A DNA stretch of 34,428 nucleotides. It comes from JOPF133 sp052144935 (GTDB lineage: Bacteria > Acidobacteriota > Terriglobia > Bryobacterales > Bryobacteraceae). The stretch spans positions 1 through 34,428 of the forward strand of contig JBKQPR010000252.1 of NCBI GenBank assembly GCA_052144935.1, read 5' to 3'. Positions 1 through 7,179 of this stretch are shown here, piece by piece; positions within the stretch are counted from its first letter, which is position 1, and each line of letters begins with the position of its first letter. Both the position numbers and the translations under genes were made by a program. The notes below the pieces were generated by a model. It was not told the origin of the DNA. It saw only the letters and a list, made by a program, of their open reading frames with translations, and made no database searches.

Positions 1-87
1 GTCGCGGCTCTGAAAGCGCATCGGAGCCGCGACGGTTACGGAGCGGTGGGCGGCCAGTTATCGAGCCGCGAACGTCAGAGAGCGGTT
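1..87 (+). repeat. Dispersed CGGAGCC(A/G)CGAC repeat, two adjacent copies
   Basis: Two related units lie just beyond the hemH stop. At 22-48 the sequence begins cggagccgcgac and ends gagcggtgg. At 62-87 it begins cgagccgcga and ends gagcggtt. In the first unit, gtcgcggct (1-9) is the inverted complement of agccgcgac (25-33), so the full element is palindromic and its left arm is cut by the window edge. Related copies occur at 18239-18277 and 30473-30528. The copies could act as a 3' hairpin for the hemH transcript, but no T-run follows. The family is recognised only by comparison within this window. Confidence 0.55.
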
Positions 88-96
88 GGCCGTCGT

Positions 97-1095
97 TCAC
101 AGACACCTCTTGGCCACCTCGGCCAACGCGGCGGTGAAGGTTGGGGAATCGTTCAGCGACTCGGGACGCCGCAGCGTAATCCCGCGCGCGGCGGCGTATT
201 CGCGAAAGAGCCTGTCGATATCGAAGAGAATCTCCACGTGATCGCACACGAACCCGATGGGGTCGAGCGCTACCTCGCGCAGGCCGTCGGCGGCGTAGCG
301 GTCGAGAGTGGATTCCACCGTGGGTCCCAGCCAGCGGTCGTCCGTCATGCCCTGGCTTTGAAAGGCCAAGTCGAAATCCGCCAGACCCAGCGACGATGCC
401 ACGGCGGCGGCGGTCGCGCGGCATTCGGCGGCGTACGGGTCGCCATTGGCCAGCGCCTTCTCGGGCAGGCTGTGGGCCGTAAACAGCACCTTGGGGACGG
501 CTGCCGTGGAAGCGCCGAACTTGCGTGCCACCTCGGAGGCCAGCTTGGAATCGAGGGGCTGGCCGGCGGCCGCGACGCCTTCTTCCTGGTTCGCGATTTC
601 GCGCGGGCCGGGGCGCCCACTGGGCCCGGCCAGCGGCCGCAGGCGCTCGGCAAAGGCTTCGATCAGCAGCGGCTCGGTGTGAAAGCTCTTGGCCCAGCAA
701 ATCTCGGCGGCCACTCCGGCTTCGCGGCGGGCTTCTTCGGTGCGGCGGATGTAGAGGCCGATGCTCAGCTCCGAAAACTGCGGCGCCAGGCAGATTCCGG
801 CGAGCCGTTCCACACCCGATTCGCGGATCCGGCCCATGGTCTCGCGGATGAAGGGATGCCAATTGCGCATGCCGAAGAAAACCGGGAGGCCGAGCAGGCA
901 TTCGAGCGCCTCCGCCTGCGCGCGCGTCCAGCTTAGCAGCGGCGAGGATCCGCCGATGGCGGCATAGCGGTGGCGCACTTCCTCGAGAACCTTGGGATTG
1001 CCGGGCCGCCCGCCGCGCACGTAGGAAAGATAGCTTTCCACATCCTCCAGCCGCTCGGGGGCCCCGTGCGCCAGGAGGAGCACCGCCCGCTTCAC
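97..1095 (-). CDS. hemH: Ferrochelatase HemH
   Basis: Predicted ferrochelatase of 332 residues, which inserts ferrous iron into a porphyrin in the last steps of haem synthesis. The start is GTG at 1095, overlapping the hemE stop as GTGA, and gives the family-typical N-terminus VKRAVLLLAHGAPE. The motif TAHSLPEKAL carries the conserved active-site His (about residue 208), and the C-terminal VCDHVEILFDID carries the conserved acidic residue. The longer open frame upstream of 1095 runs through hemE and is not used. An insertion of about 45 residues (about 155-199) sits between the helix FHTEPLLIEAFAERL and the strand KVLFTAHSLP, where other ferrochelatases have a short link. Part of it (about 178-199) matches infB at the DNA level. 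Last gene of the haem end of the operon. Confidence 0.93.
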   Translation of the reverse strand: MKRAVLLLAHGAPERLEDVESYLSYVRGGRPGNPKVLEEVRHRYAAIGGSSPLLSWTRAQAEALECLLGLPVFFGMRNWHPFIRETMGRIRESGVERLAGICLAPQFSELSIGLYIRRTEEARREAGVAAEICWAKSFHTEPLLIEAFAERLRPLAGPSGRPGPREIANQEEGVAAAGQPLDSKLASEVARKFGASTAAVPKVLFTAHSLPEKALANGDPYAAECRATAAAVASSLGLADFDLAFQSQGMTDDRWLGPTVESTLDRYAADGLREVALDPIGFVCDHVEILFDIDRLFREYAAARGITLRRPESLNDSPTFTAALAEVAKRCL

Positions 1096-2114
1096 GGCCG
1101 GAATTCCCTGACCATCTCGACCACCGCTTTGACGTTCTCCACGGGCGTCTCGGGCAGAATGCCGTGGCCCAGATTGAAAATGTGGCCGGGGCGCGTGCCG
1201 GTACGCTTCAGCAGCTCGTGAACCTTGGTGCGCAGCTCGTGAAGCGGCGCGAACAGCGCCACGGGATCGAGATTTCCCTGAATCGCCGAACGGTAGCTGA
1301 CATCCATCCACGCCTGGTCGATGTTGATCCGCCAGTCCACGCCCATCACGTCGCCGCCGGCCGCGTGCAGCTCCTTGAAGAAGCCGGAGGCGCCCGTGCC
1401 GAAATGGATCACCGGCACGCCGGTGGAGCGGATGCGCTCGATCAGCGCGCGCGAGTAGGGGGCGGCGAAGCGCACGTAATCGTCCGAACCCAGGGTGCCT
1501 ACCCAGCTATCGAACACCTGGATGGCGCGGGCCCCGGCGGTCACCTGGAGATGCGCGAAAGGCGCCAGCACATCCACAATCTTGCCCATCAGCCGACGCC
1601 ACAGAATCTCGTCGCTATACATCAGCTTCTTGGTGCGGATGAAATTGCGCGAAGCTCCGCCTTCAATCATGTAGCTGGCCATGGTGAAGGGAGCGCCCAC
1701 GAAGCCGATCACCGGCACTTTCCCGGCCAGCGCGCGCACCACGTGCTGGATGGCTTCTCCGACATAGCCCAGCTCATCGGTGTTGGTGGTGGAGAGCGAA
1801 TCGACGTCGTCGGAAGTGCGCACCGGGTTGTCGATTTGGGGGCCTTCGCCGGCGGCGTAGTGCAGCTTCAGTCCCATCGGCTCGACGGGCAGCAGCAGGT
1901 CGGCGAAAATGATGGCGGCATCCACGTCCAGGATTTCCACGGGTTGCAGAGTGACCGTGGCTGCCAGGTCGGGCCGCTTGCAAATTTCCAGGATGCCGTG
2001 GCGGTCGCGGATTTGGCGGTACTGTCTCATGTACCGTCCCGCCTGCCGCATGAACCACACCGGCCGCACATCGGTGGGCCGGCGCCGGCAGGCGTCTAAG
2101 AAACGGCTGGTCAT
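1092..2114 (-). CDS. hemE: Uroporphyrinogen decarboxylase HemE
   Basis: Predicted uroporphyrinogen III decarboxylase, 340 residues, cytosolic, removing four acetate carboxyls to give coproporphyrinogen III. The signature PVWFMRQAGRYM lies near the N-terminus. FADLLLPVEPMGL, FVGAPFTMASYMIEGG, FDSWVGTLG, HFGTGASGFF and NLGHGILPETPVENV follow in family order. The start is the ATG at 2114, which overlaps the apbE stop as ATGA. An ATG five codons upstream (2129) is possible, but the family N-terminus MTSRFLDAC and the 4-nt overlap favour 2114. The length is normal for the family. Translation is probably coupled to apbE upstream and hemH downstream. Confidence 0.95.
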   Translation of the reverse strand: MTSRFLDACRRRPTDVRPVWFMRQAGRYMRQYRQIRDRHGILEICKRPDLAATVTLQPVEILDVDAAIIFADLLLPVEPMGLKLHYAAGEGPQIDNPVRTSDDVDSLSTTNTDELGYVGEAIQHVVRALAGKVPVIGFVGAPFTMASYMIEGGASRNFIRTKKLMYSDEILWRRLMGKIVDVLAPFAHLQVTAGARAIQVFDSWVGTLGSDDYVRFAAPYSRALIERIRSTGVPVIHFGTGASGFFKELHAAGGDVMGVDWRINIDQAWMDVSYRSAIQGNLDPVALFAPLHELRTKVHELLKRTGTRPGHIFNLGHGILPETPVENVKAVVEMVREFRP

Positions 2115-3151
2115 TGGAGCCACGCGCATGGCTGATCCGTCCTGTCTTCGCAGAAATATACGCGAAAGTCCTTGGGTTTGTGCTTTGCCGCCCACTGGCG
2201 GCCGTTCACGAAATAGGGCTTGGCCCACGCCTCGCTGTCGATGGTGAGCGGCGTCACCACCGAGACGGCCACGGCGCCGTGGGCGGGATAACCGGTGCGG
2301 GGGTCCATGATGTGGGAATAGATGCGGCCCTCCGCCCGGAAGAACTTTTCATAACTCCCGGACGTGGACATCGACATATCCTTCAGGTACACCTCCTCGG
2401 CGGTTTTGCCGGTATCCCAGGGGTTGCGGATCTCGATGGCCCATCCGCGCGGCTCGTTGGGCGGCGCACCCATTCCATAGATACTGCTGCCCGATCCCGC
2501 CACCAGAGCGATCCGGACGTCCATTTGTCTCAAAACCTCCACCATGCGATCGACTGCGTATCCTTTGCCGATTCCTCCCGGGTCCAGCTCCACGCCCGGA
2601 CGGTCAAACCACACCGTTTGCCCGGCCGCATCCAGGTGGACGTGGCGGTAACCCGTTTTAGCGAGCGCCCCCAGCACTTCGGGCCGGTGGGGCAGATGGC
2701 CGGAACCTTTATAAAACCCCCACACCTTCATCAGAGGCCCCACGGAGATGTCGAAGGCCCCTTCGCTCTGGCGGCTGTATTCCAGGCAAGCCGCCAGCAG
2801 CCGGAACATTTCCGGCGAAATCCGTAGCGGCTTTTCGGCCGCCAGCCGGTTGATCCGGCTCCACTCGCTCGCGGGCTTGTAGTTCGAAAGCATGTCGTCG
2901 AGCCGCCGCACCTCGTCGAAAGCGGCGTCGGCGGCCGCCTCCATTTTGACCCGGTCGCTTCCATACAGGATCACCGAGTAGGTCGAACCCATGGCGTCGG
3001 CGCTCTTCTCCAGCCGCAAGGCGGGATCGGAGGGCGCCCCAGCCTGCCCCCCCGATGGCGCCGCGACGGGCCGCTCCTGAGGGGGCGCCCCCTGCGCCCG
3101 GCCCATCGCTAAAGCCGCCAACAGAAACAAAACTAACACGTTTTGTTTCAT
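2111..3151 (-). CDS. apbE: FAD:protein FMN transferase, ApbE family
   Basis: Predicted exported flavin transferase of 346 residues, which attaches FMN covalently to Thr/Ser of periplasmic or membrane redox proteins. The start at 3151 gives a signal-peptide N-terminus (MKQNVLVLFLLAALAMGRAQG); I see no lipobox Cys. ApbE motifs follow in order: DAMGSTYSVILYG, FDISVGPLMKVWGF, the flavin-binding VELDPGGIGKGYAVDR, VAGSGSSIYGMG, and the C-terminal SHIMDPRTGYPAHGAVAV with the acidic residue DSEAWAKP. The residues between signal peptide and domain are Pro/Ala-rich. It lies 40 nt downstream of rbfA and overlaps hemE by 4 nt. No target flavoprotein gene is seen in the window. Confidence 0.9.
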   Translation of the reverse strand: MKQNVLVLFLLAALAMGRAQGAPPQERPVAAPSGGQAGAPSDPALRLEKSADAMGSTYSVILYGSDRVKMEAAADAAFDEVRRLDDMLSNYKPASEWSRINRLAAEKPLRISPEMFRLLAACLEYSRQSEGAFDISVGPLMKVWGFYKGSGHLPHRPEVLGALAKTGYRHVHLDAAGQTVWFDRPGVELDPGGIGKGYAVDRMVEVLRQMDVRIALVAGSGSSIYGMGAPPNEPRGWAIEIRNPWDTGKTAEEVYLKDMSMSTSGSYEKFFRAEGRIYSHIMDPRTGYPAHGAVAVSVVTPLTIDSEAWAKPYFVNGRQWAAKHKPKDFRVYFCEDRTDQPCAWLQ

Positions 3152-3191
3152 TTTAGGGCCGTTTTTGAGCGCCGCGGCGAGATTTTTGAGT

Positions 3192-3560
3192 TTAGGGCTG
3201 ATTTTCAGTGCGGCCACGAGATTTTTTCGCCCGTTTGAGAAGGAAATCGATGCGGCTTTCCACATCCGGGTCGCGGTCGTGCTCGAAATGCAACTCCGGA
3301 ACGTGGTGGAGGGTCAGCCGGGAGGCCAGCTCGCGACGCAAATAATGCCGGGCATGATCCAGGGCCGCCAGGGATTGCTTCTGGTCGCGCTCGTTGCCGC
3401 GGATGGCCACACGGACGTTGGCGTGCCGGCCGTCCGGGCTGAGATGAACGTCGGTGACTTCGATCGGCAGAAGGCGAGGATCGTCGCTTTCGAAGCCGAT
3501 GAGGGCGATCAGTTCCTCGCGGACGGTCTCGGCGACGCGGATTGCGCGGCGCTCATCCAT
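3192..3560 (-). CDS. rbfA: Ribosome-binding factor A
   Basis: Predicted RbfA, 122 residues, a KH-fold 30S maturation factor that binds near the 16S rRNA 5' helix. The sequence RAIRVAETVREELIALIGFE at the start and VEVTDVHLSPDGRHANVRVA-type strands in the middle are typical, as is the size. The start is ATG at 3560 with an AAGGCGG-like Shine-Dalgarno upstream; an in-frame start 11 codons earlier (3593) would run into the palindromic repeat and is less likely. It follows infB and the DUF503 gene in the conserved rimP-nusA-infB-rbfA order, but is separated from DUF503 by 141 nt occupied mostly by the palindrome 3589-3692. Confidence 0.92.
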   Translation of the reverse strand: MDERRAIRVAETVREELIALIGFESDDPRLLPIEVTDVHLSPDGRHANVRVAIRGNERDQKQSLAALDHARHYLRRELASRLTLHHVPELHFEHDRDPDVESRIDFLLKRAKKSRGRTENQP

Positions 3561-3588
3561 GGGGGACCGCCTTGTGGGAGGCCTTGGA

Positions 3589-3692
3589 TTCACCGCAGAG
3601 ACGCGGAGGGCGCGGAGGAAGCGCGGAGAAAGGCCAGAAGAGACAGGGTGTTCTCCGCGCTTTCTCCGCGGCCTCCGTGTCTCCGCGGTGAA
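3589..3692. repeat. Long imperfect palindrome (TTCACCGCAGAGACGC type)
   Basis: Arms of 42 nt, 3589-3630 and 3651-3692, are inverted complements at 38 of 42 positions, with a 20-nt loop. Each arm is itself quasi-repetitive (gcggag steps). The element fills most of the gap between the DUF503 gene and rbfA. It resembles the dispersed cac-cgcagagacgcagag intergenic repeats seen in many environmental bacterial genomes (from memory, not searched). Transcribed, it would fold into a very stable hairpin inside the operon mRNA. Confidence 0.85.
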
Positions 3693-3701
3693 TACACAAC
3701 T

Positions 3702-3989
3702 TCATGCCAGCCACTCCACGGTAGCGTCGGCCAGATCGGGGCCTAGCAGCGCGGCGGCCTCGTCCTCCACTCCCCGGAGCACCTTTTCGGCGTGCGTGTG
3801 GTCGCTCGAGACGGTCACCGCGGCCACGGCGGCGCGCTGCCACAGGTCCTGGTAAGCGATCTCCGCTACCGCCACATTGAATTTGTTGCGCAGGCGCTCC
3901 TTGAGGCTCGCCACGATGTGACGCTTGTCCTTGAGCGAGTGCGAATTTTCCAGCCGCAGCTCCAGGGTCAGTACGCCGATGGCCGCCAT
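3702..3989 (-). CDS. ylxP: DUF503 family protein (YlxP-like)
   Basis: Small protein of 95 residues matching the DUF503/YlxP family: MAAIGVLTLELRLENSHSLKDKRHIVASLKERLRNKFNV is the characteristic N-terminal half, with an NSHSLKDKR core. Members are single-domain alpha/beta proteins usually encoded between infB and rbfA, and some have been linked to ribosome function; the exact role is unsettled. The start ATG at 3989 is only 4 nt beyond the infB stop. A longer frame reading upstream overlaps infB and is a shadow. The gene position is itself strong evidence for the assignment. Confidence 0.85.
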   Translation of the reverse strand: MAAIGVLTLELRLENSHSLKDKRHIVASLKERLRNKFNVAVAEIAYQDLWQRAAVAAVTVSSDHTHAEKVLRGVEDEAAALLGPDLADATVEWLA

Positions 3990-3993
3990 GAGC

Positions 3994-6900
3994 TCAGGCG
4001 AACACTTCGTTCGCGACGCGCTCGGTGACGAACGCCTCGATGATGTCTCCCTGCTTGACATCGCCGAAATTCTCCAGGGTGATGCCGCATTCCATGCCGC
4101 TCTTGACCTCGCTGACGTCGTCTTTAAAACGCCGCAGCGAGCCGATCTTGCCGGTGTAGACCACCACGTTATCGCGCAGCAGCCGGGCGTCCGAGCGGCT
4201 GAGGATGGTGCCATCCAGCACCTGGCATCCGGCCACGTTCCCCACCTTGGTGATGCGGAAGGTCTCGCGCACTTCGGCCTTGCCCTTGTAGACTTCCTTG
4301 AAAACCGGCTCGAGCAACCCGGTCATGGCGCGCTTGATCTCGTCGGTCAGATTGTAAATGATGGTGTGCAGGCGGACGTCCACCTTCTCCTGCTCCGCCA
4401 GCGCGGAGGCGTTGCGCTCCGGCCGCACGTTGAACCCGATAATGATGGCGTTGGACGCGGAGGCCAGCAACACGTCCGATTCGTTGATGGCGCCCACGCC
4501 GGAGCGGATGACGCGGATCTTGACCTTGTCGTTGGAGAGCTTCTGCAACGATTCGGTGAGCACTTCGGCCGATCCGCCGACGTCGGTCTTGATGATCAGC
4601 GGAAGCTCCTTCACTTCGCCGGCTTCCATCTGCTTGTGCAGTTGCTCGAGGGTCAGGCGGCTGGATTTGGCGAGCGCCGCTTCGCGCAACTTCTGGTCGC
4701 GGAAATTGACGATCTGCTTGGCCTTGGCGGTGTCGGTGACCACCTGGAAATCGTCCCCCGCTTCGGGCAGCGATTCGAGCCCCAGCACCTCGACGGGCAT
4801 GGACGGCTCGGCCTTGCGGATGGGCGTGCCCCGGTCGTTGAGCATAGCGCGCACTTTGCCGAATACCGCGCCGCAAATGAAGAAATCGCCCACGCTGAGG
4901 GTGCCGTTGCGCACCAGTACGGTAGCCACCGGGCCTCGCCCGCGATCGAGCTGGGCTTCGATGACGACGCCCATGGCGGGCCGGTCGGGGTTGGCTTTCA
5001 AATCCTGGAGGTCGGCGACCAGCAGGATCATCTCGAGCAGCAGATCCAGGTTCTCATGAGTGCGGGCGGAAACCGGCACCACCACGGTGTCGCCGCCCCA
5101 ATCTTCGGCCAGCAGGCCGCGATCGGCGAGCTGCTGCTTGATGCGCTCCGGCTGGGCCTCGGGCTTGTCGATCTTGTTGATGGCCACGATAATCGGCACG
5201 CCGGCGGCGCGCGCGTGATCGATGGCCTCCAGGGTCTGCGGCATGACGCCATCGTCGGCCGCCACCACCAGCACCACGATGTCGGTGACTTTGGCGCCGC
5301 GGGCGCGCATGCGGGTGAACGCTTCGTGGCCGGGGGTATCGATGAAGACGATCTTGCGCCCCTTCATCTCCACGTAATAAGCGCCGATGTGCTGGGTGAT
5401 GCCGCCGGCCTCGCGGGCGGCCACATTGGCTTCGCGAATGGCGTCGAGCAGGGAGGTCTTGCCGTGATCCACATGGCCCATGATGGTGACCACGGGAGCG
5501 CGCTTCTGCAGGTCCTTGCTCTCTTCGGCCTCTTCGACGGCCTGCATGGCCTCTTTTTCGTAGCTGACGGTGGCGGTGGAGGCGCCAAAATCGCGCGCCA
5601 CTTCATTGGCCAGCTTGGAATCGAGGGTCTGGTTGATGGCCACGAAGATGCCGCGGTCCATCAGCTTCTTCATCACCAGGGCGGCCTTGACGTCGAGCTT
5701 TTCGCAAAGCTCCTTGACGGTGATGCCCTCGGAGATGGTGATTGCGCGGTTGATGGGCGGCGGCCCGGCCTCCACCTGGCGGCGCTGCGGACGCAGGATC
5801 TTCTCTTCCTCGTGCCGCTCGCGCGGCTGAGGACGGGCGCCGGGGCGTTTATCGCCGGGGCGGCCGCGAGCGGGTTCCGCGGGCGGCGGCGCCATACCCG
5901 GCTCCATGCGACCGCGCGATGTGGGGTGCTGCGGGCGCGGCCCGGGACCGCCGGGGCGGCCGATGGGCGGAGGGCCGGCAGGACGTACGCCAGTCTTGGC
6001 GACCAGGGGCTGGCCGGGGCGAATGGGACCGCGGTAAATCGGCTGGCCGGGAGTCGGGGCGCTGGGCGGCTTGGGAATCCCCGGACGCGGCGGGGCCGGT
6101 TGGGCCGGCATGGCCGGGCGGGGCGTGGATAGCTTGGCTGCCAGATCGGGCCGCGGGGGCACCACCGGACGAGCTGCGGGCTGGCCCGCCAGGGCACGGC
6201 TCTGCGGCTGGAACGATGGTCCGCCGGGCCCAGAGGGCACCCCCGAGGGCGCCGTTTGCTGAGGAGGGCTGAGGCGCGAGGATTCGCGCGGAGATTCCTG
6301 ACGCCGCATCTGCGGCTGGGGACGCTGGGGCGCGGTGGGCCCAGAGGGCACCCCAGAGGGCACCACCCCGCTGGGGCGCGAGGGTTCCGCGCCGCCGGAA
6401 GAAGCCGGCAATGGCTGGCGCGGGCCGGAGAGCACCTGTCCGGGCCGAGGCCCTGGCGCCGCGGGACCGGGCAGCGGCTTGGCGGCCGGGGCCGCGGGAC
6501 GTCCCGGCGCGATGACCGCGGCGGGGGGATGCGGCGGCCTGGACACGAGCGGGGAAACCGATGGCGGCACGGGAAGGCTGGGCGTGGATGGCGGCGGAGC
6601 GGCTACCGGCGGGGCCGCCGCGCGAGGGGCTTCGGGACGCGGGGCTTCGCGAGGGGTCTCGGGCCGCGCAGGCTGGCCCAGCACGGGCGGATGGATCGGC
6701 CGGCCGGCCAGCGGAGGCCGGATGGGCGCGGGGGCCGCGGCGGTGGGCTGCGCGACTGGTTTATCCGGCGCGGCAGAAGCCTGCGCTTCCTCAGCCGGGG
6801 CAACCTCGACCGCCTCGCCGCCGTGGCGCTCGGGCTGAGGGGCGGGCACCCTGCCCGGAGCCGCGACAGGCACACCTGCCAGTCCATCTGAACCGGCGGG

Positions 6901-7143
6901 ACCTTCTTCCGGCCGGTGCGGAGCGGGCGCGGCGGTTTCAGTCTCCATCTCCGCGTGGGCCTCGCCGCCCGGACCAAGATCCGGGAAGCCGTAGAGGCGC
7001 CGCAGCTTGATGGCCACGTCTTCATCGATTGAGCTGGAATGCGTCTTCTTTTCGGTGACGCCCAGTTCGGGGAGCCGGTCCAGTATCTCGTGGGCCTTGA
7101 CTTCCAGCTCCCGCGCCAGCTCGTTAATACGAATCTTCTTCAT
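3994..7143 (-). CDS. infB: Translation initiation factor IF-2
   Basis: Predicted IF-2, 1049 residues, the GTPase that places fMet-tRNA on the 30S subunit and drives subunit joining. An IF2_N domain (KKIRINELARELEVKAHEIL) opens the protein. A Pro/Ala/Gly-rich linker of about 350 residues follows, then a second IF2_N-like segment (about 468-520). The G domain has G1 GHVDHGKT at 556-563, the switch region GITQHIGAY, G3 DTPGHEAF from 602 and G4 NKID from 656. Domains II-IV follow. Start ATG at 7143 is chosen for the conserved MKKIRINEL; ten upstream codons are in frame but unlike the family. The linker contains several copies of GVPSGP encoded by an 18-bp dispersed repeat. It lies 36 nt downstream of nusA. 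Confidence 0.96.
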   Translation of the reverse strand: MKKIRINELARELEVKAHEILDRLPELGVTEKKTHSSSIDEDVAIKLRRLYGFPDLGPGGEAHAEMETETAAPAPHRPEEGPAGSDGLAGVPVAAPGRVPAPQPERHGGEAVEVAPAEEAQASAAPDKPVAQPTAAAPAPIRPPLAGRPIHPPVLGQPARPETPREAPRPEAPRAAAPPVAAPPPSTPSLPVPPSVSPLVSRPPHPPAAVIAPGRPAAPAAKPLPGPAAPGPRPGQVLSGPRQPLPASSGGAEPSRPSGVVPSGVPSGPTAPQRPQPQMRRQESPRESSRLSPPQQTAPSGVPSGPGGPSFQPQSRALAGQPAARPVVPPRPDLAAKLSTPRPAMPAQPAPPRPGIPKPPSAPTPGQPIYRGPIRPGQPLVAKTGVRPAGPPPIGRPGGPGPRPQHPTSRGRMEPGMAPPPAEPARGRPGDKRPGARPQPRERHEEEKILRPQRRQVEAGPPPINRAITISEGITVKELCEKLDVKAALVMKKLMDRGIFVAINQTLDSKLANEVARDFGASTATVSYEKEAMQAVEEAEESKDLQKRAPVVTIMGHVDHGKTSLLDAIREANVAAREAGGITQHIGAYYVEMKGRKIVFIDTPGHEAFTRMRARGAKVTDIVVLVVAADDGVMPQTLEAIDHARAAGVPIIVAINKIDKPEAQPERIKQQLADRGLLAEDWGGDTVVVPVSARTHENLDLLLEMILLVADLQDLKANPDRPAMGVVIEAQLDRGRGPVATVLVRNGTLSVGDFFICGAVFGKVRAMLNDRGTPIRKAEPSMPVEVLGLESLPEAGDDFQVVTDTAKAKQIVNFRDQKLREAALAKSSRLTLEQLHKQMEAGEVKELPLIIKTDVGGSAEVLTESLQKLSNDKVKIRVIRSGVGAINESDVLLASASNAIIIGFNVRPERNASALAEQEKVDVRLHTIIYNLTDEIKRAMTGLLEPVFKEVYKGKAEVRETFRITKVGNVAGCQVLDGTILSRSDARLLRDNVVVYTGKIGSLRRFKDDVSEVKSGMECGITLENFGDVKQGDIIEAFVTERVANEVFA
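6226..6366 (-). repeat. 18-bp GGGCCCAGAGGGC repeat copies inside infB
   Basis: Two exact copies of gggcccagagggcacccc (plus-strand reading) lie at 6226-6243 and 6337-6354. The second is followed by a partial copy, agagggcaccac, at 6355-6366. Read on the coding strand they give GVPSGP in the infB linker. The same 18-mer recurs in the nusA tail (7213-7230). Confidence 0.75.
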
Positions 7144-7179
7144 AGAGAAAACAATCTGCCTGCTACTGCACACGCATGC

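Noticed and set aside
3925..6132. Plus-strand open frame of 735 codons opposite infB
   Set aside because: It is the antisense shadow of infB; its His/Gly/Asp-rich translation resembles no protein, and GC-rich codon bias explains the lack of stops.
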